From assembly GCF_014199535.1 (NCBI RefSeq), contig NZ_JACHNV010000002.1:682001-746000 (forward strand): a DNA stretch of 64,000 bases, read 5' to 3'. Both the position numbers and the translations under genes were made by a program. The notes beneath the pieces are model-generated. The model was not told the DNA's origin, searched no databases, and was given only the letters and a program-made list of their open reading frames with translations. This DNA comes from Hymenobacter latericoloratus. Lineage in GTDB: Bacteria; Bacteroidota; Bacteroidia; Cytophagales; Hymenobacteraceae. Shown here in pieces: positions 45,748 to 53,828 of this stretch. The stretch's first letter is position 1. Every line of letters starts with the position of its first letter.

Positions 45748-45781
45748 CCGGTCGGACGGGCTTCGCCTGTCGGACCGGGCC
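45748..45781. repeat. Short hairpin CCGGTCGGAC ... GTCGGACCGG
   Basis: The arms pair with one mismatch around GGGCTTCGCCT. A looser relative with GGTCCAACGGC ... GCCGTCCGACC lies at about 45637-45663. Both sit in the gap before the ureohydrolase gene and may be a small repeat family of their own or local leader structure. Confidence 0.5.
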
Positions 45782-45820
45782 GGTGAAACGTTGGCCGCGG
45801 GGCAAGCTCCGGTTTCCCGC

Positions 45821-45828
45821 TACATTTG
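45821..45828 (+). promoter_or_regulatory. Candidate -7 box (TACATTTG) for a nearly leaderless transcript
   Basis: It matches TAnnTTTG and ends only three bases before the ATG at 45832. Transcription would start at or just after the start codon, so a leaderless message would be expected. No well-spaced -33 box is seen, so confidence is low. Confidence 0.3.
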
Positions 45829-45831
45829 GGC

Positions 45832-46749
45832 ATGCCCACCTTTATCCGCGACTTACTGCGCCCCGCCACCGAGCTTGCCCAGGCCGATGTCTGCCTGGTG
45901 GGGCTGCCCCTCGACTTTGGAACTGTGCTGGAAGGCGGCCGCGCCGGCGCCGCCGGCGGGCCCGAAGCCATCCGGCGGGAGCTGTGCCGCTACCACAAAA
46001 CCTATAACCTGGAGCACAACGTGAGCCTGGAGGGCCTGCGCATTGCCGACGCCGGCAACCTGGACCTGCGCCCTACCCCCGACCACGAAGCCAACCACCA
46101 AACCATTCGGGCGGAGCTCACGCGCCTGCTCCTCCAGTACCCCCGCGTGGTGGTGCTGGGCGGCTCCCACGACTGCACCTACAGCACCGTGCGGGCCCTG
46201 CGCGACGCCACCAACGGGCAGGCCGTGGGCGGCATCAACCTCGATGCCCACGCCGATGTGAAGGACCGCCCCGGGCTGCTCAGCAGTGGTACGCCCTTCG
46301 GCAGGCTGCTGCGCGAGGAAGTGCTGGCCGGGGAGCGGTTCACCGAAATCGGGCTGCATTCCAACCTCAATACCCGCGAGGATATCGACTTCCTACACCA
46401 GCAGCAGGCTACGCTGGTACCGCTGGCCCATGTGCAGCACGATGGCATGGCCGGGTACATGCGCCGGGCCCTGCGCCGGGCCACGGCCGCCGGCCCCGCC
46501 TTCGTGAGCTTCGATATAGATGGCTGTGCCGAAGCCTACGCCCCGGCCGTTTCGGCCCCCAGCGCCGATGGGTTCACGCCCCGGCAAGCGGTGGAGGCCG
46601 CTTTTCTGGCCGGCAAGGAACCGGAAGTGCTCTTGTTTGAACTGATGGAGCTGAACCCCCTCTTCGACCGGGACAACCAAACCGCGCGGCTGGCCGCCAC
46701 CATCCTCACGGCCTACCTGACCGGCATAGCTGCTACCCTCAGTGCCTGA
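45832..46749 (+). CDS. Arginase/agmatinase/formimidoylglutamase family ureohydrolase (HutG-like)
   Basis: This 305-residue Mn-dependent ureohydrolase has visible metal motifs GGSHDCTYS, NLDAHADVKD and SFDIDGCAEA. The last normally continues with D-P-x-x-A-P-G and here reads AYAPAVSAPSADG, a variant seen in formimidoylglutamases. Histidine degradation is suggested by hutU about 7.5 kb away, so N-formimidoylglutamate is the favoured substrate; agmatine or guanidino compounds are alternatives. The start at ATG 45832 is preferred over a TTG two codons upstream. Confidence 0.85.
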   Translation: MPTFIRDLLRPATELAQADVCLVGLPLDFGTVLEGGRAGAAGGPEAIRRELCRYHKTYNLEHNVSLEGLRIADAGNLDLRPTPDHEANHQTIRAELTRLLLQYPRVVVLGGSHDCTYSTVRALRDATNGQAVGGINLDAHADVKDRPGLLSSGTPFGRLLREEVLAGERFTEIGLHSNLNTREDIDFLHQQQATLVPLAHVQHDGMAGYMRRALRRATAAGPAFVSFDIDGCAEAYAPAVSAPSADGFTPRQAVEAAFLAGKEPEVLLFELMELNPLFDRDNQTARLAATILTAYLTGIAATLSA

Positions 46750-46801
46750 CGCTACCCCCTTACCCGGCATAAAGTCAGGGCTTTTGCCTCCTTCTTCTGC
46801 T

Positions 46802-47683
46802 ATGAAACACCTGTTTACTTGTTTGTTGGGCGTAGTGCTGGGGCTGCCCGTCGCGGCTCAGAAAGCACCCGTTAAACCTGCCGCAAAGCCCGCCCCCGGC
46901 CCGGCTTTTACCCTGGCGTGCCCCGTGGTGCCCGCTTCTGCTTCCCTGCAGAAGCAGCACTGCGAAACCCGGACCCTGACCTTGCCGGCCCCGCCCGCCG
47001 GGACGCCTCTCACCGTGGATGCCCGCCTGCATGGCAGCATTCTGGTGCGGGCCTGGAGCGGCCCGGACGTGCGGGTTCGGGCGGTAGTGACGGGTAGGGC
47101 CGCTACCCCGGCGGCGGCCAAAGCCCTGGCCGCCGCCGTGCGCGTCAGTTCCCAGAACAACGTGCTGCAGGCTGCCCGCGCCAATGAAAGCCTGGATGGC
47201 TGGGAGGTCAGCTACGAAGTGCTGGTGCCCACCCAAACCGACCTGCTGCTGCGCTCCACCAACGGCAGCATCAGCGTTGAAAACGTGCGCGGCACCCTGC
47301 GCTGCGAAAGCACCAACGGTAGCCTGGCCCTGACCGGAGTAGGCGGCGACGTGCGCGGCAAAACCACCGCCGGCAGCCTCACCCTCACCCTCACCGGCAG
47401 CGCCTGGCAGGGCCCCGGCCTGGATGTCAGCACCGTAAATGGCAGCATTGCCTGGCAGCTGCCCGCCGTGTACGCTGCCACCATCATGGCCCGCACGGTG
47501 CAGGGCCGCGTGCAGGCCGAGCTGAATACCAAGCGCAAGAGCGTACTACCCCACAACCTGGTGGCAACCCTCGGCAAGGGCGGCGCCCAGCTCCGGGCCA
47601 CCACCGTCAACGGCAGCGTAACGGTAAAGCAGGAAGCCCTACCCCTGGATGTTCAGCTGACGGAGGAAGAAGGAAGTAAATAA
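46802..47683 (+). CDS. Secreted DUF4097 beta-strand-repeat protein
   Basis: The 293-residue protein starts at MKHLFTCLLGV with a signal peptide ending near VAAQ. The mature part has tandem DUF4097 strands, each with a repeated STNGS-like turn (LRSTNGSISVENV, CESTNGSLALTGV, VSTVNGSIAWQL, ATTVNGSVTVKQ), probably forming a beta helix. Function is unknown; it is likely periplasmic or surface-bound. It is closely similar in plan to the gene at 51790 (both have a C-E-T-R segment followed by D/T-L-T-L-P-A-P), so they are paralogues. Confidence 0.85.
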   Translation: MKHLFTCLLGVVLGLPVAAQKAPVKPAAKPAPGPAFTLACPVVPASASLQKQHCETRTLTLPAPPAGTPLTVDARLHGSILVRAWSGPDVRVRAVVTGRAATPAAAKALAAAVRVSSQNNVLQAARANESLDGWEVSYEVLVPTQTDLLLRSTNGSISVENVRGTLRCESTNGSLALTGVGGDVRGKTTAGSLTLTLTGSAWQGPGLDVSTVNGSIAWQLPAVYAATIMARTVQGRVQAELNTKRKSVLPHNLVATLGKGGAQLRATTVNGSVTVKQEALPLDVQLTEEEGSK

Positions 47684-47711
47684 AAAACGCCCGCTGAAAG
47701 CGGGCGTTTTT
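47683..47711 (+). terminator. Terminator after the DUF4097 gene
   Basis: AAAAACGCCCGC pairs with GCGGGCGTTTTT around TGAAA, directly after the stop codon. Confidence 0.9.
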
Positions 47712-47744
47712 GTTGCGGATCAGGAAGGATAGATGGACCATGAA

Positions 47745-47848
47745 ATGAACGTCCTGTCGAGCTGGTCGAGACATCTCGTGTGCTGACGTTGGATTACTAC
47801 CTCAACGATTTGAGCGAGATGTCTCGACCAGCTCGCCATAACGTTCAT
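47745..47848. repeat. GTCAT-like family inverted repeat, 34-base arms
   Basis: Arms 47745-47778 and 47815-47848 pair with three mismatches. The arm reads ATGAACGTCCTGTCGAGCTG then GTCGAGACATCTCG, a third subfamily with GTCGAG and GAGACATCTCG. It lies between convergent DUF4097 and MBL-fold genes. Confidence 0.92.
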
Positions 47849-47869
47849 TTTGCTACCTGACCACGCTTC

Positions 47870-48874
47870 TTAGTACTGCTCGGGGTAGCGTACTACTTCC
47901 TCGGTGCGGGGGCGCTTGGGCAGGGGCGAGGTTTTCTGCGGGTATTTGTTTTGTTTGTGCTTCTGGTAGCGCTTTACCAGCAGGGCTACCCCCGCCAGGG
48001 CGCCCAACCCTACCGCGGCAATGGTAAACTTCTGCCGGATGGGGTCGTGGGGGGCCGGCGGGAGGTAGGCTACGCCGTTTTCGTCGAGGCGGGCGGGGTC
48101 CTGCACGTAGCGGCCCTGGGCCGGAATCCGGAACTCGTCGGCCAGTTTCTGCAGGCCCGCGGCAGCTGCGGGGCCTTTGATGACGGGGCCGTGGCCGCAG
48201 CCGATGGCCGCGGGCCGCAGGGCCGCCAGCTTCTGAATGGATTCGTGCACCTGCTGCCAGTTGTAGTTGAACGGCGCGCCCGCCACGCTGATTTTCGGCC
48301 GCTGCAGCAGCAATTCCGGCAACGACTCGTGGTTGGCCGTGGCAAAGGCATCGGCCCCGAGCAGGGTGCGGTCTTTTTCGCGGAACAGGGCAATCTGGCC
48401 CGGCGCGTGGCCCGGCACGTGCAGAATCTGCCAGTCGGGCAGGAAAGGGACCTCCGCGTCATCCTCGGGCAGGCGCTGCACGTAGTCGCTAAGCTGGAAC
48501 GACTGGGGCGGGAAAAAACGGGCCACAAACGCCAGGGAGCCGCCGCCCGCTACCGTTGGGTCGGCGGGCGGATACACGGCCCGGGCCGTCAGGAAGGGCA
48601 TTTCGAGGGGGTGGGCCAGCACGGGCACTTTCCAGTGCTCGGCCAGGGCCTGCGCCGAGCCCGAGTGGTCCATGTGGCCGTGGGTCAGCAGAATGGCTTC
48701 GGGGTGGGTGCCGGGGTAGAAAATCTTGTCGGCCGCCTCAATGATGGCCTTTTCCGAGCCGGGCAGGCCGGTATCGACCAGCACCCAGGCCCCGGCGTGG
48801 CCGGTTTCTACAAAATATACATTAACAAAGCGTTGAATAGAGAGCTGGTGAACCCCAGCAGCTACCTTTTCCAT
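47870..48874 (-). CDS. MBL-fold metallo-hydrolase with C-terminal membrane helix
   Basis: The 334-residue protein has the zinc motif THGHMDHSG, further ligands in HVPGHAPGQ and GADAFATAN, and a final His in GCGHGPVI. From about residue 285 a single membrane helix (FTIAAVGLGALAGVALLV) is followed by a basic tail, so the enzyme may be anchored in the inner membrane. The reaction (thioester, lactone or phosphodiester hydrolysis) cannot be told. Confidence 0.9.
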   Translation of the reverse strand: MEKVAAGVHQLSIQRFVNVYFVETGHAGAWVLVDTGLPGSEKAIIEAADKIFYPGTHPEAILLTHGHMDHSGSAQALAEHWKVPVLAHPLEMPFLTARAVYPPADPTVAGGGSLAFVARFFPPQSFQLSDYVQRLPEDDAEVPFLPDWQILHVPGHAPGQIALFREKDRTLLGADAFATANHESLPELLLQRPKISVAGAPFNYNWQQVHESIQKLAALRPAAIGCGHGPVIKGPAAAAGLQKLADEFRIPAQGRYVQDPARLDENGVAYLPPAPHDPIRQKFTIAAVGLGALAGVALLVKRYQKHKQNKYPQKTSPLPKRPRTEEVVRYPEQY

Positions 48875-48944
48875 GAGTTCAGGGGTAGGTGAAACGATAC
48901 AGTCAGTACGAGCCTCCTTTGAATTGGGTATGAAAAGCGCAAGG

Positions 48945-49211
48945 TGTCATTCCAAGTGAAGCGAGGTGCCTAGCGTGCTGGCGTTGTGATAGTACTTGTC
49001 ATGTCGAGCCCCGCGAGACATCTCGCGTGCGGACGTTGTGATGGTAACTGTCATGCTGAGCCCCGCGAAGCATCTCTACCGCTTCGTTGCCATAGGTCTA
49101 GGCCAGTCGTTCACTAGCCCAGGGTTTAAGCCCTGGGCTATGGAGCGGTTGCCGAGGGAGTTCCCGGTGCAACGTCAGCACGCGGGATGTCTCGCGGGGC
49201 TCGACAGGACG
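48945..49211. repeat. Nested composite of GTCAT-family repeats
   Basis: An outer pair, 48999-49039 and 49171-49211, matches over 41 bases with three differences (GTCATGTCGAGCCCCGCGAG ... then ACATCTCGCGTG). Inside it is the left half of another subfamily (CTGTCATGCTGAGCCCCGCG, then AAGCATCTCTACCGCTTCGT at about 49050-49088). A further short palindrome AGCCCAGGG/CCCTGGGCT follows at 49117-49140. To the left, 48945-48990 has another lone half. This region (48875-49223) holds no gene. Confidence 0.85.
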
Positions 49212-49223
49212 GTCCTGCCGCAT

Positions 49224-49261
49224 ACAAAAGGCCCGGCTGGCAAACCAGTCGGGCCTTTTGT
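49224..49261. terminator. Bidirectional terminator after pgi
   Basis: ACAAAAGGCCCG(G)CTGG pairs with CCAG(T)CGGGCCTTTTGT around CAAA. It lies 22 bases past the pgi stop on the - strand. Confidence 0.88.
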
Positions 49262-49283
49262 GAAAAGCGTAAAGCACTACTGC

Positions 49284-51008
49284 TTACGCCAGCGCCTCAC
49301 GCAGGGCGGTAAGCAGGGTACTTACTCCCTGGGCTTCGCCGGCCGAGCCCAGGTGCACGCGCAGGGTGCGGCGGTTGTAGTCCTGCAGAGCCTTCAGGTC
49401 GCCGGCAGCCTGGGCATTCTGGAAGGTACCGAAGGTGTAGGGGCGGCCGGGCAGGGGCAGGTCCTGGGCGTGGTCGGTAGTAATTTGCAGGAACAGGCCG
49501 TTGTCGGGGCCGCCTTTGTGGTACTGGCCCGTGGAGTGCAGGAAGCGCGGGCCGTAGCCCGACGCCGTGGCAATGTGCATGTGCTGCTGCACCAGGCTGC
49601 GTACTTCCTGCAGCTCCTGGTTGAGGGCTTCCGATTCCTGCAAGTAGGCCTGAATGCAGAGGAAATTACCGGGCTTGCTCTGGCCGAAGAAGGCGCGCAG
49701 CACTTCCACCGCGTTGCCCCCCGAAACATTGGTGTAGTAGGCGAGGCCGTTTTCCTGGAGCACCGGGGTGCTTTCTTCGGGCAAAGAGCCTTTTTCTACT
49801 ACCACCTTCATCAGCTGGTCGGTGGCGGTTTTGGCCGCCTGCACGTTGGGCTGGTCGAAGGGGTTGATTTCGAGTACGGCGGTGGCAATGGCCGTGGCTA
49901 CTTCCCAACGGAAGAACTCAGCGCCCAGGTCCAGGGCGTCGCGCATCAGAATGGTAACCACTGGGTGGCCGGCAGCCTGCAGGGCAGCTACCTTCTGGCG
50001 GTTCTGCTCGTCGGGCTGGTTTTCGAAGCCTACGTACACGAACACGCGGTCCTGGCCGTACACCTCGGGGCCATTGAGTGGGTCGCCGGCCAGGGGCATG
50101 ATGCCCTTGCCTTCCTTGCCGGTGCTTTCAGCCACCAGCTGCTCCAGCCACAGGCCAAAGTCAGAAATGGTGTCGGGAACTACCAGGGTGAGCTTGTCGC
50201 GGCCTTGCTGGGCCAGCACACCCAGGGCCACGCCCAGCTCCAGGCCGGGGTTTTGCTCTACGTCGCCCTCCGAGCCAGTGGCGCGCATCATGTCAATTGC
50301 GCGCTCCAACAGGGTTTTAATGTCGATGCCGTACAAAGCAGCCGGCACCAGCCCGAAGTAGGAGAGGGCCGAGAAGCGGCCGCCTACCTCGGCAAAGTTC
50401 AGGAAGATGCGGCGGTAGCCTTCTTCCGTAGCCTGGGTTACAAACTTGGAGCCGGGGTCGGTAATGGCCACGAAGTTCTCGCCGGCCTTGTCGCCTTTAA
50501 TTTCCTTGAGGCGAGCGTAGAAATAGTCGCCGAAAGCCAGGGGCTCGGCCGTGGTGCCCGATTTGCTGGCTACCACAAACAGGGTCTGGGCCAGCGGCAC
50601 CGACTCCTCAATTTCGCGCACGGTGCCGGGGTTAGTGGTATCGAGCACCGAGAGGGGTAGGGCGTCGGGGCCCTGCTGGAAGGCCTGGCGGAACACAATC
50701 GGGGTCATGGTGCTGCCGCCCATGCCCATTACCACTACGTGCTGAAAGCCGGCGGCCTTCACCTCGCGGGCAAATTCCTCTATCTCGCCCACGCGGGGCA
50801 GCATGGTTTCGGCTACCCGCAGCCAGCCCATAAAGCTGCGCAGGCTCTGCTGGGCTTCGGCGTCCTGCACCCACAGGTCGGCCTGCTTTTGCCAGAAACC
50901 GGCGGTGAAGTTACGAGCCTTGAAATCCTGCAGTTTGGCGTCGATGGCAGCCTGGTAAGCGCCCAGCTGCAGGGTCATGTCGGAGATGTTGGAGGGAGAA
51001 GTTTCCAT
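49284..51008 (-). CDS. pgi: Glucose-6-phosphate isomerase (type found in transaldolase-Pgi fusions)
   Basis: The 574-residue protein starts at METSPSNISDM; the longer frame adds 41 residues of leader. Phosphosugar-binding (SIS) segments GMGGSTMTPIVF and VVASKSGTTAEPL are present, along with NPFDQPNVQAAK and the lysine region QYHKGGPDNGLFLQI. These match the isomerase half of bifunctional transaldolase/Pgi proteins; here the half is a stand-alone gene. It interconverts glucose-6-phosphate and fructose-6-phosphate. Confidence 0.9.
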   Translation of the reverse strand: METSPSNISDMTLQLGAYQAAIDAKLQDFKARNFTAGFWQKQADLWVQDAEAQQSLRSFMGWLRVAETMLPRVGEIEEFAREVKAAGFQHVVVMGMGGSTMTPIVFRQAFQQGPDALPLSVLDTTNPGTVREIEESVPLAQTLFVVASKSGTTAEPLAFGDYFYARLKEIKGDKAGENFVAITDPGSKFVTQATEEGYRRIFLNFAEVGGRFSALSYFGLVPAALYGIDIKTLLERAIDMMRATGSEGDVEQNPGLELGVALGVLAQQGRDKLTLVVPDTISDFGLWLEQLVAESTGKEGKGIMPLAGDPLNGPEVYGQDRVFVYVGFENQPDEQNRQKVAALQAAGHPVVTILMRDALDLGAEFFRWEVATAIATAVLEINPFDQPNVQAAKTATDQLMKVVVEKGSLPEESTPVLQENGLAYYTNVSGGNAVEVLRAFFGQSKPGNFLCIQAYLQESEALNQELQEVRSLVQQHMHIATASGYGPRFLHSTGQYHKGGPDNGLFLQITTDHAQDLPLPGRPYTFGTFQNAQAAGDLKALQDYNRRTLRVHLGSAGEAQGVSTLLTALREALA

Positions 51009-51246
51009 TCGATTCGGGTTCAGGAAGTGTCGGGGCAGGAGCCGGCCGCTGCCCGCGGCCGGCCGCACGGGTACCGGGCAAAGGTAGAGAAGTAGCCAGA
51101 TACGCCGCGAGATTCCCTTAAATTTCCGCATTCGGGGTGTAGCCTGTGAGCGGCAGCCTCACGAAAAACAACGAGCCGCCATTCCCTCCGCGGGTGGAGC
51201 GGAAGGAACAGCGGCTGGCAGAAACCCGGCTAAAAAATTTCCCGTC
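51009..51246. other. Non-coding leader of pgi and end of the 51-aa gene
   Basis: It holds the pgi leader (51009-51173) and a hairpin at 51174-51216 described separately. No further gene or repeat is seen. Confidence 0.5.
51174..51216 (-). terminator. Terminator of the 51-aa small gene
   Basis: AGCCGC...TTCC pairs with GGAA...GCGGCT, with CTCC/GGAG inside. On the - strand it is followed by a T-rich tail (CGTTGTTTTTCG). It lies 30 bases past the stop of the small gene at 51247-51402, so that gene seems to have its own transcript end. Confidence 0.65.
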
Positions 51247-51402
51247 CTAGGTGTTGGAAGGGGTGACGGCTACACTTCGGAAGAAGGCCGAAATTTCTTC
51301 CGAAAGGGTAAGCTGGGCGAGCGGACGCTGCCGGTTGGCCGCGCCCAGCACCAGCAGGAGAAAGAGCGCAAAGAAGCGCAGGAGAGTAGAAAAACGCTGC
51401 AT
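51247..51402 (-). CDS. Small secreted/membrane peptide with LGAANR motif (51 aa)
   Basis: The frame is MQRFSTLLRFFALFLLLVLG-AANRQRPLAQL and then LTLSEEISAFF-RSVAVTPSNT. A short N-terminal segment with arginines, a strongly hydrophobic helix and a basic AANRQR end make it look like a single-pass or secreted peptide. It aligns without gaps over its first 31 residues with the 72-residue product at 53866-54084: M1, F4, L13, L15-17, L19-R24, R26 and L31 are identical. Both starts are preceded by a similar TCACTC(G/T)TT(C/T) box 8-9 bases before the ATG. A terminator follows. The family is not known to me. Confidence 0.6.
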   Translation of the reverse strand: MQRFSTLLRFFALFLLLVLGAANRQRPLAQLTLSEEISAFFRSVAVTPSNT

Positions 51403-51789
51403 AACAGGGAGAACGAGTGAGTGAAATACCGGTCTGGGTGAACCGGCGCGGGTACATACGGCAGAATTTGATTCAGGTATAGGAATCCTGAATATTTATT
51501 TGTCGAACTCCCCTTTAATACCCGTCCAACCAGAAATAAGCCGGTAAAAATTCTGCAAGGCGTGAGGCAGCTGCTGGCTCCGAAGCCAGAACTGCGCACC
51601 GGGCTTGCGGGAACGGCTGACCAGCAAGCGGCCCGCTGCAGCAGCGGCGGCCGCCCCCGCGAACAAGCATTTGCCAACCGCAAAACGCGCGGCGTTTCGG
51701 TATGTACGAAAAGTTTCGTGGTGGATGCAGCCTTTTTCGGCTGCCCGCTGTCAGTAGGGCATGTATTTCACTTTCACTATTTTACTGGT
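51403..51789. other. Divergent gene-free region
   Basis: This region lies between the - strand small gene and the + strand DUF4097 gene and should hold their promoters. An AT-rich patch (GAATATTTATTTGTCGAA, about 51490-51507) may be part of one. A long open frame through the right half is an extension of the DUF4097 frame and has no signal peptide or domain. Confidence 0.5.
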
Positions 51790-52593
51790 ATGAAACAGGT
51801 GCTTCTTGCTTTTCTAGTGGGCGCTTCCGCCCTAACGGCGACGGCCCAGGCCACGCAGCCCGTATTCACCTCTACTTGCGAAGAAGGCAAGTGGGGCAGC
51901 TCCGGCCAGAAGCGTTCCTGCGAAACCCGCGACCTGACCCTGCCGGCCCCGGCTGCCGGCCAGCTCTTAACCATCGACGGGCAGCGCAATGGCGGTATTT
52001 CGGTGAAAGGCTACGCTGGCGCTGAGGTGCGGGTGCGGGCCAAAGTGCACGCCTGGGCCGGCACCGAAGCCGAAGCCCGGGAGCGGGTGCAGCAAGTAAA
52101 AATCAGCACCGAGGGCAATACACTGCGCGCTACCGGCCCGGCCGCTGCCGATGGCTACGCCGTGAGCTATGAGGTGTTCGTGCCCAGGCAAATGGCCCTG
52201 GCCCTGACTACTCAAAATGGCGGCATCAACCTGGAGCATCTGCAAGGGCCGGTTTCATTCGAGGCCCAAAACGGGGGGGTAAGCATCACGGGCGCGGGCG
52301 GCGACATCAGGGGCCGCACCCAGAACGGAGGCTTGAGCATTACACTAACCGGTAGCCGCTGGGAAGGCAAGGGCTTGAACGTGACTACCATTAATGGCGG
52401 AATTTCCTGGCAAATCCCGCCGGCGTATTCGGCCCAGCTATTCACCAGCACGCAACAGGGCGCTATCCAAACCAGCCTGCCCGGCAACAGCAGTGGCAGC
52501 CGTGAGGTAGCCGTGAACCTGGGCCAGGGCGGAGCACCCGTTAGAGCGGTAACCACCAACGGCGGCATTGTACTGCGTAGCACGGGCAACTAG
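51790..52593 (+). CDS. Secreted DUF4097 beta-strand-repeat protein (second copy)
   Basis: The 267-residue protein begins MKQVLLAFLVGASALTATAQ, a signal peptide; the ATG at 51790 is therefore chosen over upstream starts. The mature part has DUF4097 repeats with TQNGGINLEHL, EAQNGGVSITGA, TQNGGLSITLTG, TTINGGISWQI and TTNGGIVLRS turns. The first copy at 46802 has NGS in the same places, so one is NGG-type and the other NGS-type. Function is unknown; the protein is probably exported to the envelope. Confidence 0.85.
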   Translation: MKQVLLAFLVGASALTATAQATQPVFTSTCEEGKWGSSGQKRSCETRDLTLPAPAAGQLLTIDGQRNGGISVKGYAGAEVRVRAKVHAWAGTEAEARERVQQVKISTEGNTLRATGPAAADGYAVSYEVFVPRQMALALTTQNGGINLEHLQGPVSFEAQNGGVSITGAGGDIRGRTQNGGLSITLTGSRWEGKGLNVTTINGGISWQIPPAYSAQLFTSTQQGAIQTSLPGNSSGSREVAVNLGQGGAPVRAVTTNGGIVLRSTGN

Positions 52594-52609
52594 GCACCGT
52601 AGCTACCAG

Positions 52610-52675
52610 CCAGCATCCAAATAAGAAAAGGCCCTCCATCAACCGATGGAGGGCCTTTTCTTATTTGGATGCTGG
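52610..52675. terminator. Perfect 31-bp hairpin between convergent genes
   Basis: Bases 52610-52640 and 52645-52675 are exact complements around an AACC loop. The inner part (AAAAGGCCCTCCATC and complement) is an ordinary bidirectional terminator, but the perfect pairing continues out through TTATTTGGATGCTGG. It separates the DUF4097 gene from the lipoprotein gene. Confidence 0.93.
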
Positions 52676-52688
52676 GCTAAGCAGCTAC

Positions 52689-52949
52689 CTACTGGGCGGT
52701 AGTGGCGCCAGCCGTAGTGCCGGTAGCACCGGCGGTGGTGCCCTCCGTGGTGGTCGAGCCGGCCGTGGTAGCAGCATCGGTGCCGGTCATGGTCGTGTCG
52801 GTAGCAGTGGTGGATTCGGTGGCCGGAGCTTCGGTGGCCGAAGCGTCATCGGCACCGGTGCCGCCTTCGTTGGTCGTGGTAGCGTCGCCGCCGCACGAAG
52901 CAAACGTGAACGAAGCAGCCGCCAGCGCGAGGAACAGAACTTTTTTCAT
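52689..52949 (-). CDS. Small Thr/Ala-rich lipoprotein (86 aa)
   Basis: A lipoprotein signal peptide with Cys19 in the FTFASCGG lipobox is followed by an acidic and then Thr/Ala/Gly-rich tail (TTTEGTTAGATGTTAGATT) with no fold-like pattern. The first 21 residues are identical to those of the neighbouring 151-residue lipoprotein, so the two are tandem paralogues. No function is known; it may be a surface spacer. The start at 52949 is fixed by the signal peptide. Confidence 0.8.
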   Translation of the reverse strand: MKKVLFLALAAASFTFASCGGDATTTNEGGTGADDASATEAPATESTTATDTTMTGTDAATTAGSTTTEGTTAGATGTTAGATTAQ

Positions 52950-53038
52950 GGTGAAAGCAGGTGATGGGTAAATGAAATTCGAAAGCAGCTTCGCCACTCT
53001 TGGGCAGCAAATTCAGGCCTTGATACCGGCAGCGGGGG

Positions 53039-53094
53039 TAGGTAACCCGCGAGAAGTAAAAGTTTTCTTGATTTTTTAGTGCGGTTGAGCTTGC
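53039..53094 (-). promoter_or_regulatory. Shared upstream element of lipoprotein gene 1
   Basis: Read on the + strand, the segment runs from GGTAACC through a T-rich part (TTTTCTTGATTTTTTA) to GGTTGAGCTTGC. The same order is seen at 53829-53884, about 90-145 bases upstream of the second lipoprotein start. It probably carries the promoter copied when the gene was duplicated. Confidence 0.55.
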
Positions 53095-53230
53095 CCCTAT
53101 GCCTGCCAGCGTGGCCGCGTCATCAGTAACCCAGCGTATGGGCCGGTGTCATTGCCTGACCAGTAGCTCGCAGCAACCGTTCTTGTTGCTGCCCGCGGAG
53201 TGGGGGTAGGCCGGCTCCCGGGAGGGCACA

Positions 53231-53263
53231 AAAAAAGCCCCTCACAGGGTGAGAGGCTTTCTT
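53231..53263 (-). terminator. Terminator of lipoprotein gene 2
   Basis: AAAGCC(C)CTCAC pairs with GTGAG(A)GGCTTT. On the - strand it is followed by seven T. It lies about 20 bases past the stop of the 151-residue lipoprotein gene. The rest of the gap 52950-53230 shows only the shared element already listed. Confidence 0.85.
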
Positions 53264-53283
53264 TATCTGTACGTCAGGCCGGC

Positions 53284-53739
53284 TTAGCGGCCCGTGGTGC
53301 CACCACCGGCGGTGGTGCCGCTGGTAGTGCCCGTGGTGCCGGCCGTAGAGCCACCTGCAGTGCTGCCACCTGCGGTGGTGGTGCCGGCCGTGGTACCCGT
53401 GGTAGTACCGGCTGTGCTGCCGCCCGCGGTGGTGCCCATCCCGCCAGCGGTGCTACCACCTGTGGTGCTGGTGCCGCTAGTAGTAGAGCCCGCGCTTTGG
53501 TCGCCGTTGCTGGTGGTGCCGCCACCGCCCGAGCCCGTGCCCATCGAGCTGGTGTCGCTGCTCATGCTGGCGTCGCCGGAGCCGGAAGCATCCATAGAGC
53601 CCGAGCCCGAGCCGCTGCTCGACTCCATGCCGGTGCCGCCTTCGGTACCCGTGCCGCTGGCACCTTCCTGAGAGTTACCGCCGCACGAGGCAAACGTAAA
53701 CGAGGCCGCAGCCAGAGCTAAAAAAAGAACCTTTTTCAT
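53284..53739 (-). CDS. Small Gly/Ser/Thr-rich lipoprotein (151 aa)
   Basis: The first 21 residues (lipobox FTFASCGG) are identical to the neighbouring 86-residue lipoprotein. The tail is a long low-complexity region: Ser/Gly/Asp/Met-rich in the middle, then many TTGG/TAGG/GGST-type units to the end. The repetitive DNA also leaves long open frames on the other strand, which are shadows. Tail length differs strongly between the two copies, as expected for slippage of short repeats. Function is unknown; it is presumably an outer-membrane lipoprotein. Confidence 0.82.
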   Translation of the reverse strand: MKKVLFLALAAASFTFASCGGNSQEGASGTGTEGGTGMESSSGSGSGSMDASGSGDASMSSDTSSMGTGSGGGGTTSNGDQSAGSTTSGTSTTGGSTAGGMGTTAGGSTAGTTTGTTAGTTTAGGSTAGGSTAGTTGTTSGTTAGGGTTGR

Positions 53740-53828
53740 GGTGTTGGTTGGATAAGGAATGGGGTGTTTTCAGATGAATCCGAAGCCTACTAGCGCCGAA
53801 TCAGGGCTTTATACTCCGAACCGGGAAG

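Noticed and set aside
48945..49211. Repeat array considered as a CRISPR
   Set aside because: The repeats are inverted and of different subfamilies, not regularly spaced direct repeats with unique spacers, and there are no cas genes.
53294..53671. Val/Pro-rich frame on the + strand, looking like an elastin-type repeat protein
   Set aside because: It is the shadow of the lipoprotein's repetitive tail. The - strand frame has a proper lipoprotein signal peptide.
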